IMG/VR virus record: IMGVR_UViG_3300017986_000145
Location: 1 to 22,858 of that record
Direction: 5' to 3' (one strand)
Length of the DNA stretch: 22,858 bases
Origin: a virus
The notes beneath the pieces are model-generated. The model ran no database searches. It was not told the DNA's origin and was given only the letters and a program-made list of their open reading frames with translations. The translations under genes were made by a program, and so were the position numbers. This document shows, piece by piece, positions 1-4,997 of this stretch. Numbering within the stretch: the first letter of the stretch is position 1; each line of letters opens with the position of its first letter.

Positions 1-336
1 ATATTCCTGAGATCCACCGAAACCGATAAAATCCCCCTGGAAAATGCTGTCTGTATGAGGCAACCAATCAAGACAAGCGTGCAGAATGTTTGCAACTTCG
101 CCCACGTGGTTTTGATCGATTTCTTCATGAGAATGATTGATTTTGATTTTTACTTTGTTGAACACACTTTTAGTGCCAACGAAGAACTTACCGTTCGCAG
201 GGTTTGTGCCCCAAACTATAGCGGGCGCACCGTCAATTTTCAGGGAAAGATTACCCTCTGCCACGAACCAATCAAGGGCGCTCAAATCACCGGAAAGGAT
301 GGTGTCTTCGGGATGTTCGATGTGGGTGTTTTTCAT
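1..336 (-). CDS. Nucleotidyltransferase/ligase-like KxDG protein (3' end cut by window)
   Basis: The start and first 112 residues are present; the gene runs off the left edge. It begins MKNTHIEHPEDTIL and carries SLKIDGAPAIVWGTNP at residues 31-46, in which K33-x-D35-G36 matches motif I (the nucleotide-accepting lysine) of ATP-dependent ligases and mRNA capping enzymes. FVGTKSVFNK (52-61) and GDFIGFGG (101-108) could be later motifs of the same fold. I recall similar proteins of unknown function in T4-like cyanophages. An adenylated-lysine enzyme is an inference: the remaining motifs (IV, V) lie outside the window. A perfect terminator and a TATAAT box sit just upstream, with only 6 bases between box and ATG. 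Confidence 0.8.
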   Translation of the reverse strand, partial: MKNTHIEHPEDTILSGDLSALDWFVAEGNLSLKIDGAPAIVWGTNPANGKFFVGTKSVFNKVKIKINHSHEEIDQNHVGEVANILHACLDWLPHTDSIFQGDFIGFGGSQEY

Positions 337-342
337 ATCCGG

Positions 343-353
343 ATTATAGGGAC
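343..353 (-). promoter_or_regulatory. -10 element GTCCCTATAAT upstream of the KxDG gene
   Basis: Perfect TATAAT on the minus strand at 343-348 preceded by GTCCC, matching the CCCTATAAT promoters elsewhere in the window. It directly follows the T-run of a terminator, and AACCGTCACA lies 30 bases upstream (379-388). The ATG is only 6 bases downstream, so a transcript from here would be nearly leaderless. No -35 hexamer is visible. Confidence 0.6.
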
Positions 354-379
354 AAAAAAGCGCCCTGTGGGGGGCGCTT
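354..379 (-). terminator. Rho-independent terminator after the 115-aa gene
   Basis: On the minus strand, AAGCGCCC and GGGCGCTT form a perfect 8-bp stem with a 6-base loop. The stem ends in a run of six T. It lies 11 bases after the stop codon of the gene at 391-738. Confidence 0.9.
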
Positions 380-390
380 GTGACGGTTCC

Positions 391-738
391 TCAGGCGAAC
401 ACGTATCCAGACTGGAATGGCACGTTTTGAAACTTGCTCTCACCGTTGATAGCGCCCACGAACTTGCGAACGTACCAGGTCCAGTCCTTTTGAAAAACGC
501 CCTCGCCTGCAATGCAGAATGCATCGCACAGGGCATTCAGACGGGATTTCGTGGTGTTGGACTGCCAGCCCCCATCATAGATCGTCATGTCGTTGTCGGT
601 GACGGTGGCGATCAGGTTCCCGTGAAGGTAGACAGAAGACGTTCCCGTTTCGGCGTCGAATTGAACAGAGGTGTTAGCGTTTCTCCAGTTGCGGTTGCTC
701 TGGACTGCCTGGCACATCTGGGATTCGATTTTGCGCAT
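391..738 (-). CDS. Conserved phage protein, unknown function (115 aa)
   Basis: The reading frame is open back to 849, but ATG 738 (MRKIESQMCQAVQ) is the better start. A TTGGCA-N17-TATTGT promoter lies 26 bases upstream of it, and the extension would translate through a terminator hairpin. The middle reads SVYLHGNLIATV then MTIYDGGWQSNTTKSRLNALC, a pattern I recall from small proteins in many marine phages, with no known role. The C-terminal half is rich in W, F and Y. No membrane segment or catalytic motif is seen. A strong terminator follows the stop. Confidence 0.85.
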   Translation of the reverse strand: MRKIESQMCQAVQSNRNWRNANTSVQFDAETGTSSVYLHGNLIATVTDNDMTIYDGGWQSNTTKSRLNALCDAFCIAGEGVFQKDWTWYVRKFVGAINGESKFQNVPFQSGYVFA

Positions 739-764
739 TTGAGTCGTTTGTTTGACTTGATAGA

Positions 765-793
765 ACAATAGGCGATTCTGGGAGCAGTGCCAA
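765..793 (-). promoter_or_regulatory. Sigma70-like promoter TTGGCA-N17-TATTGT
   Basis: Minus-strand TTGGCA (788-793) and TATTGT (765-770) are 17 bases apart, with 26 bases to ATG 738. The -35 overlaps the end of the T-run of the preceding hairpin. The -10 is weaker than others here (4 of 6 consensus bases). Confidence 0.5.
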
Positions 794-821
794 AAAATTG
801 TGACACTACGCCAACTGTCAC
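792..821 (-). terminator. Probable terminator overlapping a stop codon
   Basis: Minus-strand GTGACA and TGTCAC pair as a 6-bp stem around a 10-base loop, followed by AATTTTTT. The hairpin begins at the stop codon of the gene at 818-1003. The stem is short, so this is weaker than the terminators at 354 and 7258. Confidence 0.5.
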
Positions 822-1003
822 TCTCCGAAGAATGAGAAGTGGGCATCAACCACGAAATCGATCACGTCATCCGTGGCATTCACGCCGAACTGCTCACAGA
901 ACCAGTCCACTGCCATATCAGCGGGTAGCATCGTGTCGAATAGGAAATCCTGCAGGTCCTGCAGGGTTTGGGGATTGGAGAGAATGGTTTTTGTTTTGTT
1001 CAT
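818..1003 (-). CDS. Small acidic protein, unknown function (61 aa)
   Basis: Encodes MNKTKTILSNPQTLQDLQDF onward, ending VVDAHFSFFGE; it looks like a compact helical protein. The frame can be extended to a GTG at 1054, but a TATAAT box lies inside that extension, so ATG 1003 is preferred. Only 6 bases separate the box from the ATG, and no Shine-Dalgarno sequence is visible. I do not recognise the family. Confidence 0.75.
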   Translation of the reverse strand: MNKTKTILSNPQTLQDLQDFLFDTMLPADMAVDWFCEQFGVNATDDVIDFVVDAHFSFFGE

Positions 1004-1009
1004 GCCACC

Positions 1010-1015
1010 ATTATA
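1010..1015 (-). promoter_or_regulatory. -10 element TATAAT
   Basis: Perfect TATAAT on the minus strand in a GC-rich 76-base gap between two genes, 6 bases before ATG 1003. No matching -35 is seen. With the element at 343 it is one of two boxes placed for a leaderless transcript. Confidence 0.5.
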
Positions 1016-1079
1016 AGCACGGGGTTGGGCGCTTTGGTTGCCGCATTGTGCCACCTTGCGAATTGGTTGAGCGGCCGAC

Positions 1080-1211
1080 TTAGTTTGTGTTAGTCAGTGC
1101 TTCAATTTGCTGGTTTCGTTTTTCAATGACTTCCAACATGTTTGAGTCAAGTATACTGAGCATCAGATTTGCACCCAGCATAATGAACATAACCGTGAAC
1201 GCAATTCGCAT
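1080..1211 (-). CDS. Small membrane protein (43 aa)
   Basis: Found by reading the gap. The ATG is preceded by a strong Shine-Dalgarno (TTGGAGGAAAACTG), one of the best in the window. Residues 3-20 (IAFTVMFIMLGANLMLSI) form a single hydrophobic segment followed by a short charged helix (LEVIEKRNQQIEALT). It is probably an inner-membrane or signal-anchored peptide. It overlaps the upstream gene as TGATG, which suggests translational coupling. Function unknown. Confidence 0.8.
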   Translation of the reverse strand: MRIAFTVMFIMLGANLMLSILDSNMLEVIEKRNQQIEALTNTN

Positions 1212-1393
1212 CAGTTTTCCTCCAAAAGTTCGGGATAATACTCTTTAACTTCTTCCATCAATTCATCATCGGTATACTTATCATAACTCTGGTCCATGAA
1301 ATCATAAAGAACTGCCCACATAGTTTTGAAGTCCATTCCATCAATCACGTTGTCGATGAGTTGATCTTGAAGTTCCTGACGGTTCATGTTCAT
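1211..1393 (-). CDS. Small acidic protein with DDELxEEV tail (60 aa)
   Basis: Starts MNMNRQELQDQLIDNV and ends in TDDELMEEVKEYYPELLEEN. Both ends resemble the product of 5977-6228 (NRDELQQKF at the start of its conserved part, DDDELIEEVRNYAPDLV at its end), so the two are likely paralogues. Strongly acidic and helical, with no catalytic motif. It overlaps its upstream neighbour as ATGA and its downstream one as TGATG. The start could be the first or third codon, both ATG. Confidence 0.85.
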   Translation of the reverse strand: MNMNRQELQDQLIDNVIDGMDFKTMWAVLYDFMDQSYDKYTDDELMEEVKEYYPELLEEN

Positions 1394-1560
1394 TTGGTGG
1401 GGAAGTTTTTGCAGACGGCATCACACAAGGTCTCAATGAGTTCGTCTCTCAATTCATCATAATCTTCTGTATGTGGAAATACCTCACTGAACTTTGATTC
1501 GATGATACAATCAATGTCCTCCATGAGTTGTTCACGTTGTTTGAGAATTTCGAGGTTCAT
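1390..1560 (-). CDS. Small acidic protein, unknown function (56 aa)
   Basis: Found by reading the gap between two genes. It encodes MNLEILKQREQLMEDIDCII and ends DAVCKNFPTK. The central YDELRDELIETL resembles the RDEL/RQEL helices of the neighbouring acidic small proteins, which hints at an old duplication. Stop and next start overlap as ATGA. No domain is recognised. Confidence 0.8.
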   Translation of the reverse strand: MNLEILKQREQLMEDIDCIIESKFSEVFPHTEDYDELRDELIETLCDAVCKNFPTK

Positions 1561-1562
1561 GT

Positions 1563-1697
1563 TCAATAATCAGTGTTGCCGTTGATGTAATTTTCTACGT
1601 CAAACTTTTCTTCTTTTTCCCATTCTTCCTTGAAATCTATCACGTCGAAAATCTCACCTTGGGAGTCATTGATTTCGCTCCAGAGTTCATCGAACAT
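1563..1697 (-). CDS. Small acidic protein, unknown function (44 aa)
   Basis: The frame is open from 1763, but that extension would translate through a 10-bp hairpin, so ATG 1697 (MFDELWSEINDSQGEIFDVI) is chosen. The protein is short and acidic and ends YINGNTDY. No clear Shine-Dalgarno lies next to the start. Transcription from the operator-like promoter at 1825 would give a leader of roughly 120 bases containing the hairpin, which leaves room for leader-based control. Confidence 0.65.
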   Translation of the reverse strand: MFDELWSEINDSQGEIFDVIDFKEEWEKEEKFDVENYINGNTDY

Positions 1698-1727
1698 TTG
1701 AAATTTTTGATTACTCCGTAACAATAA

Positions 1728-1753
1728 CCCCTCACGGACGAAACCGCAAGGGG
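1728..1753 (-). other. Leader hairpin or weak terminator
   Basis: Minus-strand CCCCTTGCGG and CCGTGAGGGG pair over 10 bp (with two G-T pairs) around the loop TTTCGT. It is followed by TTATTGTT, a poor T-run. It lies between the tandem operator-like repeats and the 44-aa gene, so it may be an attenuator, an RNA-stabilising 5' hairpin or a weak terminator. Confidence 0.6.
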
Positions 1754-1780
1754 TAGTGGACACTCTGCCAATTGTCCTAC

Positions 1781-1830
1781 TGATACGAATTCGTATTATC
1801 TAATATTGTCTGATACGAATTCATATTATA
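1781..1830 (-). promoter_or_regulatory. Tandem palindromic operator with TATAAT box
   Basis: TGATACGAATTCGTATTAT (1781-1799) and TGATACGAATTCATATTAT (1811-1829) are 19-bp direct repeats 30 bp apart. Each contains ATACGAATTCGTAT, a perfect 14-bp palindrome in the first and one base off in the second. ATTGTC precedes both. On the minus strand a TATAAT box (1825-1830) overlaps the second repeat. A repressor site covering a promoter is the natural reading; the regulator is unknown. Confidence 0.6.
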
Positions 1831-1851
1831 TCCAATTCACGTACTGGCACA

Positions 1852-1983
1852 CTACCAGTCGATATCGTATTCCTCGATGTTAATATTAATATCCTCGTCG
1901 GAATTTAAATTTAGTACTTCTCGCCAATCGAGAGTTTCTAAATCTAAATCCTCGTAACACATGACATCTAGTGTGACGCGCAT
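1852..1983 (-). CDS. Small acidic protein, unknown function (43 aa)
   Basis: Encodes MRVTLDVMCYEDLDLETLDW, then REVLNLNSDEDININIEEYDIDW. The frame is open further upstream to 2094, but that part reads as a string of M, H, R and I overlapping the next gene; ATG 1983 gives an ordinary compact acidic protein. I recall cyanophage peptides of the form LDWxxVLxLxxDE. No Shine-Dalgarno is seen, so the start is uncertain. Very AT-rich. Confidence 0.6.
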   Translation of the reverse strand: MRVTLDVMCYEDLDLETLDWREVLNLNSDEDININIEEYDIDW

Positions 1984-2041
1984 TAGGCGTTTTGTGTATA
2001 ACGCGGGCATGTGAATCTCGTGCGACGTGTACTGCATTATA

Positions 2042-2221
2042 TCATGCATAATGTCTATACGCAAGCGCATCATAGTCTTGCGTATCTCGTGCATAATCCT
2101 CGTCTATTGTATACTGATCTAGAGGCATATATGATTGCATATACACGTCATACATCTCGACGAGATCATTGTGATAATAATAATTGTTATGTGTATAGTC
2201 GAGATCGTGTTCGTAATACAT
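2042..2221 (-). CDS. Small D/Y/H-rich protein, unknown function (59 aa)
   Basis: Encodes MYYEHDLDYTHNNYYYHNDL onward and ends EDYARDTQDYDALAYRHYA. The open frame reaches 2275, but a TATAAT box 25 bases upstream of ATG 2221 matches the promoter spacing seen elsewhere and fixes this start. Composition is unusual: rich in Y, D and H, acidic and aromatic. Two TCTCGWCGAGA palindromes flank the promoter and a third lies inside the coding region (2155-2165). Function unknown; it is somewhat less certain than most because of the low-complexity sequence. Confidence 0.6.
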   Translation of the reverse strand: MYYEHDLDYTHNNYYYHNDLVEMYDVYMQSYMPLDQYTIDEDYARDTQDYDALAYRHYA

Positions 2222-2269
2222 AATTCTCGTCGAGATGTATGATGTTATTATACTGTGATCTCGACGAGA
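2155..2269. repeat. Three TCTCGWCGAGA palindromes
   Basis: Eleven-base palindromes TCTCGACGAGA (2155-2165), TCTCGTCGAGA (2225-2235) and TCTCGACGAGA (2259-2269). Half-site variants occur near 2195 and 2297. The second and third bracket the TATAAT box at 2247, an arrangement expected of operator sites. Inference only. Confidence 0.6.
2247..2252 (-). promoter_or_regulatory. -10 element TATAAT between two palindromes
   Basis: Perfect TATAAT on the minus strand, 25 bases before ATG 2221. Palindromes lie 6 bases upstream and 11 bases downstream of it. No clear -35 hexamer. Confidence 0.6.
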
Positions 2270-2315
2270 ATGCAAGCCCTAATGCCCGCCAGATCTAGTC
2301 GAGATTCATAACCAT

Positions 2316-2323
2316 TATTTATA
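2316..2323 (-). promoter_or_regulatory. T4-type late promoter TATAAATA
   Basis: Exact match on the minus strand to the T4 late promoter core TATAAATA. It lies 94 bases upstream of ATG 2221, so the 59-aa gene would have both an early-type and a late-type promoter. The region is AT-rich, so chance is possible. Confidence 0.5.
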
Positions 2324-2440
2324 ATACCTTTGTATTATTTGTGTCGATTCTGTAACTTTTCGCCGTCCCGGTGGTTGACAGAGAGCGCTTCTTATGATAC
2401 GCTCGCTAAACTTGCATCAGGGAGGCACCTTTTCATGAGG

Positions 2441-2446
2441 TATAAT
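2441..2446 (+). promoter_or_regulatory. Candidate plus-strand promoter TATAAT
   Basis: The only TATAAT on the plus strand that does not lie inside a gene. No -35 is seen at 17 bases. It would fire against all genes of the window into T-rich sequence near 2560, so a short antisense or non-coding RNA is possible. Confidence 0.3.
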
Positions 2447-2618
2447 AGAGTCTTATAAGGATAAGATGAGGTGCTTTATGAGAGTCTTAATTCATATCAT
2501 AATCACCCTTTAATACGAATAATTATCATCACAACAAAAAACGAAAGTATATTTATTTAACCTTTTTTATTTAATTTTTAACATATTTAAGTAACAACGG
2601 ATACAGAAACCTCCCCCC

Positions 2619-2843
2619 TTACCTACTCTTGACATACTCCAATTCCTTCCAGTTCTCTGGATAACAACACACCAAACACCTTTCATTCCTGTGCAGAGTA
2701 CAATCCTTATAGGACTCATCACTCTTCTCTCTTACCATAATCTCTATAGTAAGATACCTCTTCTCCGTATCAATCCAATATATCCATCCTTCCATTCCTT
2801 TCCACTTGACATAATCATGAACCTTTGGCACATAAGTGTACAT
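2619..2843 (-). CDS. Conserved cyanophage small protein (74 aa)
   Basis: The first ATG of the frame is at 2849, but AGGGA stands 6 bases before ATG 2843, so MYTYVPKVHDYVKWKGMEGW is preferred. The pattern of VKWKGMEGWIYWID, a central LTIEIMVREK and the ending YPENWKELEYVKSR is one I remember from small cyanophage proteins. It looks like a small beta domain; role unknown. It overlaps the upstream stop as TAATG, so translation is probably coupled. Confidence 0.85.
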   Translation of the reverse strand: MYTYVPKVHDYVKWKGMEGWIYWIDTEKRYLTIEIMVREKSDESYKDCTLHRNERCLVCCYPENWKELEYVKSR

Positions 2844-3001
2844 TACCATTCCCTCTTGAGTTGTCTAATATCACTAACACCATATAATGCTCTACACCTT
2901 TGTTCTGCATCTTCTCTTAAGTTAGATGGTACTGTAAACTCTACCTTAGTCAACCTATTAGATTGTAATAGAACATATGCGCTCCACTTAGTTTCAGGCA
3001 T
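2843..3001 (-). CDS. Small conserved protein, unknown function (52 aa)
   Basis: Found by reading the gap. It encodes MPETKWSAYVLLQSNRLTKV, then EFTVPSNLREDAEQRCRALY, and ends VSDIRQLKREW. Two beta strands followed by a helix are likely (VEFTVPSNLREDAEQRCRAL). It overlaps the neighbours on both sides (8 bases upstream, TAATG downstream). No function is known to me. Confidence 0.85.
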   Translation of the reverse strand: MPETKWSAYVLLQSNRLTKVEFTVPSNLREDAEQRCRALYGVSDIRQLKREW

Positions 3002-3296
3002 ATAGAAGTTGTTGCAATGCATTATGATTTATGCTCATTGCACTATAGGGAGTTGTATCCTCTAATCTTACTTCTTTACCTACTGTTTTAGAATTGATTG
3101 GGGCATGGAAACATTTTGTTTTGGTATTGTAGAATCCCCAGATACTACGTGGAGTGCTATCAGTGTAAGAGAACTCACCATGATTAAGAATCCAGATAGC
3201 AATAATGTTACGTTTAAATTGTCCCGTCTCATACGAGTAAGATACTGGTGGTTCATGAAATTCTGACAATACGCAGTCTTTTAGGATTGTGTCCAT
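2994..3296 (-). CDS. Conserved protein, unknown function (100 aa)
   Basis: The frame is open from ATG 3350, with other ATGs at 3311 and 3296. MDTILKDCVLSEFHEPPVSY at 3296 gives the least overlap with the upstream gene (44 bases) and looks like a protein start, but no start has a strong ribosome site. Residues 35-70 contain IIAIWILNHGEFSYTD and RSIWGFYNTK, a beta-rich aromatic stretch. Unknown function; the start is the main uncertainty. Confidence 0.75.
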   Translation of the reverse strand: MDTILKDCVLSEFHEPPVSYSYETGQFKRNIIAIWILNHGEFSYTDSTPRSIWGFYNTKTKCFHAPINSKTVGKEVRLEDTTPYSAMSINHNALQQLLYA

Positions 3297-3453
3297 CTCT
3301 GAGGAGTTCATGATACAATTGATTAGTTTGTTCTTTACTGAGTCCTTCATAGTCCTCTACAAGAAACCACCCATTAGTTCCTTCTTCCTCTATCCTATAA
3401 AGTGGTTCTGAAGGTTGTGGTGGTTTTGCATTAATACTGAATCCTTTAGTCAT
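3253..3453 (-). CDS. Conserved cyanophage small protein (66 aa)
   Basis: Encodes MTKGFSINAKPPQPSEPLYR followed by IEEEGTNGWFLVEDYEGLSKEQ and ends in a basic stretch (NPKRLRIVRIS). The order LYRIEEE, GW, then LSKEQ and a C-terminal LR-R matches small proteins I remember from marine cyanophages. Likely a small alpha/beta fold: two strands, a helix and a strand. Overlaps the upstream gene by ATGA. Confidence 0.85.
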   Translation of the reverse strand: MTKGFSINAKPPQPSEPLYRIEEEGTNGWFLVEDYEGLSKEQTNQLYHELLRDGHNPKRLRIVRIS

Positions 3454-3644
3454 CTTTCTTTCCTTCCTTGTTGTTCTAGTTTATGCGAATGAAGTAGATT
3501 TGTCAACTGCCTTTTGATTTCGTACCTGACTGGCATAAGATGAGACCTAACATATGCATCACCTTTCATTAGATGAATAACATTATCAATTTGTTGTTCG
3601 GCAGCCATTAGACTATACCTTTTCTTTTGAAACTCTGTATACAT
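3450..3644 (-). CDS. Small basic protein, unknown function (64 aa)
   Basis: Encodes MYTEFQKKRYSLMAAEQQID onward and ends HKLEQQGRKER. Predominantly helical and basic, unlike the acidic majority nearby, so nucleic-acid or protein binding is possible but unproven. Two bases separate it from the upstream stop, and its stop overlaps the next ATG as ATGA. Confidence 0.8.
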   Translation of the reverse strand: MYTEFQKKRYSLMAAEQQIDNVIHLMKGDAYVRSHLMPVRYEIKRQLTNLLHSHKLEQQGRKER

Positions 3645-3646
3645 GA

Positions 3647-4033
3647 TTAGAAGCAGAATTGAATTAATTTTTCACCGACTGCCTGAGGACGACCTTCATA
3701 TGATTGTGCCTCTAATTCATTATCGGTAGTCATATCATCTGAAACAGATCCAGGATAATAATCGTTCTTACAAAACTGTGCCGCATGAAGTGCCTCATGA
3801 TCGACTGTCTTATTAATTTCAAGTGCACGACGAACACGATTGTTCATGTGTTGACTAATTGTACTGGTGCAAATAATCACCTCAATATGTCGAGTACCAG
3901 GAGTCGCAATCGTGAAACCAGCATACTTATCACCACGTTCATAACATATTGGTGCATTTTCTACAATTTCAATATCCGCCAGTTCCATTAGTGCAAGCAG
4001 ACTTTCTCTTTCTGGTGTCAGATAGGGTTCCAT
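3647..4033 (-). CDS. HExxH metallopeptidase-like protein (128 aa)
   Basis: ATG 4033 (MEPYLTPERESLLALMELAD) is chosen because AGGAG lies 10 bases upstream; the longer frame opens with a TTG inside the preceding gene. Residues 78-86 read DHEALHAAQ: H79, E80 and H83 form an HExxH zinc-binding/catalytic motif. NELEAQSYEGRP (105-116) could supply the third ligand (E106 or E108). The same order, HExxH then E(L/I)EA, occurs in the protein at 5300-5719, although the two are otherwise dissimilar. A zinc peptidase is inferred; the substrate is unknown. It could also be a non-catalytic phage protein that keeps the fold. Confidence 0.8.
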   Translation of the reverse strand: MEPYLTPERESLLALMELADIEIVENAPICYERGDKYAGFTIATPGTRHIEVIICTSTISQHMNNRVRRALEINKTVDHEALHAAQFCKNDYYPGSVSDDMTTDNELEAQSYEGRPQAVGEKLIQFCF

Positions 4034-4034
4034 T

Positions 4035-4190
4035 CTATAGAAACTCCTGCATGTAATAATCAACCGTCACTTCTAACTTAGCTGCCTCTTCTTCATAATT
4101 CAGAGGAACAATCAATTCACGTTCAAGTGTACCAACCTTTCGGCGATAGACAGTCTTACCACCATCGGGTGATTCATAACAATAGTTCAT
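4035..4190 (-). CDS. Small protein, unknown function (51 aa)
   Basis: Found by reading the gap. It encodes MNYCYESPDGGKTVYRRKVG, then TLERELIVPLNYEEEAAKLE, and ends VDYYMQEFL. The first part suggests a beta hairpin. It begins within the upstream stop codon (TAATG) and ends one base before the next ATG, typical of a coupled translation unit. Function unknown. Confidence 0.8.
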   Translation of the reverse strand: MNYCYESPDGGKTVYRRKVGTLERELIVPLNYEEEAAKLEVTVDYYMQEFL

Positions 4191-4408
4191 TAGAAACTTG
4201 CCTCCTCGAATTGACGAATACCCGTTTGGGAAGTGTCCATTTTATCCATGAGTTGAATCATTTTGTAGTACAGTGCACTCGTACTCCCGTATTCCCGTGC
4301 AATGAGTTTTTCTTCACTGAGTTCAAGTAACTGAAGAGCAGAAATGATAATACCCAGTTCATGAACATTTAGATTGACATTAACATCACCCATAATTGTT
4401 CTGTGCAT
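4190..4408 (-). CDS. Small helical protein, unknown function (72 aa)
   Basis: Encodes MHRTIMGDVNVNLNVHELGI, then IISALQLLELSEEKL and further helices, ending IRQFEEASF. The second ATG (4393, MGDVNVNLNVHELGI) is an equally good start, since neither has a clear ribosome site. The segment NVNVHELGIIISALQLLEL resembles the 10235-10444 protein (FQLSMEDYTIIVNALHYYKK) in pattern: a short strand, E(L/D), II..AL, then a helix. The two may be distant relatives. Confidence 0.8.
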   Translation of the reverse strand: MHRTIMGDVNVNLNVHELGIIISALQLLELSEEKLIAREYGSTSALYYKMIQLMDKMDTSQTGIRQFEEASF

Positions 4409-4425
4409 TGGTTGTATTATCTATT

Positions 4426-4593
4426 CTACCACATCATCGTCCATCGTGCATGGTTTGCACTACTGATTTTTCCTTCCTTCAACATATTATCACAGACATT
4501 ACAAAAAACACGAAACTTTTCTTCTCTTGTCAAATAGTGTGCACTTGCGGCATCCTTAATCACTCTGAGCATTTGTGCCTTGTTGGTAATCAT
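4426..4593 (-). CDS. Small protein with a CxxC pair (55 aa)
   Basis: Found by reading the gap. It encodes MITNKAQMLRVIKDAASAHY, then LTREEKFRVFCNVCDNMLKE and ends ANHARWTMMW. C31-N-V-C34 is a CxxC knuckle; one zinc half-site plus a histidine (H19 or H48) could bind metal, but that is a guess. The start overlaps the upstream stop as TGATG. I recall similar EGKIS...H.RWT endings in cyanophage peptides. Confidence 0.8.
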   Translation of the reverse strand: MITNKAQMLRVIKDAASAHYLTREEKFRVFCNVCDNMLKEGKISSANHARWTMMW

Positions 4594-4745
4594 CAGAACA
4601 GTTCCAGTTGGGAGAACAGAATGTGATCGCAGCAGCTATCATCATCCTGCAAATCAATCATGTCACTATCAACATGTTTGAAGAGTTTGTCGAACAGAAA
4701 ATCAACAAACTCCTTATTATCAGCAGTAGACGGGAGAGTAGTCAT
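4593..4745 (-). CDS. Small acidic protein, unknown function (50 aa)
   Basis: Found by reading the gap. It encodes MTTLPSTADNKEFVDFLFDK, then LFKHVDSDMIDLQDDDSCCD, and ends HILFSQLELF. It starts 26 bases inside the upstream gene in another frame and runs on into the TGATG junction with the next gene. Amphipathic helix followed by an acidic turn. Function unknown. Confidence 0.75.
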   Translation of the reverse strand: MTTLPSTADNKEFVDFLFDKLFKHVDSDMIDLQDDDSCCDHILFSQLELF

Positions 4746-4956
4746 CACCAGTGTATTCGTTGAGGTTGAAGTCAGTTACGGTTGCACCATTGGCAATATA
4801 CTGATTGATGTCATACATTGCATCAGACTTAACACGGGTGGTGAAAGATGTCATCTCAGTCACATCACCCTTGTGCCAGATGGTACGCTTCACAAAACGC
4901 TTGCCAGTACCAACAGGGTAGAAGTCGATGGTGGTGGCAGAAGTCAGGAGTTGCAT
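4720..4956 (-). CDS. Small protein, unknown function (78 aa)
   Basis: Encodes MQLLTSATTIDFYPVGTGKR and ends NEYTGDDYSPVYC. A CTGCCCTATAAT promoter element lies 22 bases upstream, and the leader ends in GCGAAACACCCC, almost the same as before the genes at 5231 and 7220. The protein looks beta-rich with a cysteine at the very end. No family is recognised. Confidence 0.8.
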   Translation of the reverse strand: MQLLTSATTIDFYPVGTGKRFVKRTIWHKGDVTEMTSFTTRVKSDAMYDINQYIANGATVTDFNLNEYTGDDYSPVYC

Positions 4957-4978
4957 GGGGTGTTTCGCTTATGTGCTT

Positions 4979-4989
4979 ATTATAGGGCA
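4979..4989 (-). promoter_or_regulatory. Promoter element TGCCCTATAAT
   Basis: TATAAT at 4979-4984 preceded by TGCCC, identical to the elements at 5257, 6639, 7246 and 12167. There are 22 bases to ATG 4956. No -35 hexamer. Confidence 0.65.
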
Positions 4990-4997
4990 GAAAGGAG

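Larger units (their letters stand above)
2270..2618. other. Longest non-coding stretch in the window
   Basis: No frame longer than about 15 codons has a credible start here. It holds a perfect TATAAATA on the minus strand (2316-2323), an imperfect 8-bp inverted repeat (AGAGAGCG, CGCTCGCT) around 2380-2407, a plus-strand TATAAT (2441-2446), two copies of AGAGTCTTA, and very AT-rich sequence with T-runs at 2560-2580. It may hold a regulatory RNA, an origin or simply control elements; nothing decides between these. Confidence 0.5.

Noticed and set aside
55-771. Long plus-strand open frame (238 codons)
   Set aside because: It lies opposite the KxDG gene and the 115-aa gene, both of which have protein-like sequence and expression signals. 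Its translation has no recognisable pattern.
1698-1763. N-terminal extension of the 44-aa gene
   Set aside because: It would be translated through a 10-bp hairpin and carries no conserved look; ATG 1697 is preferred.
1781-2269. CRISPR-like array
   Set aside because: Repeats are only 11-19 bp, palindromic, two or three in number and irregularly spaced.
2340-2480. Possible tRNA or similar structured RNA gene
   Set aside because: No T-loop GTTCGAATC-type sequence or cloverleaf pairing could be built on either strand.
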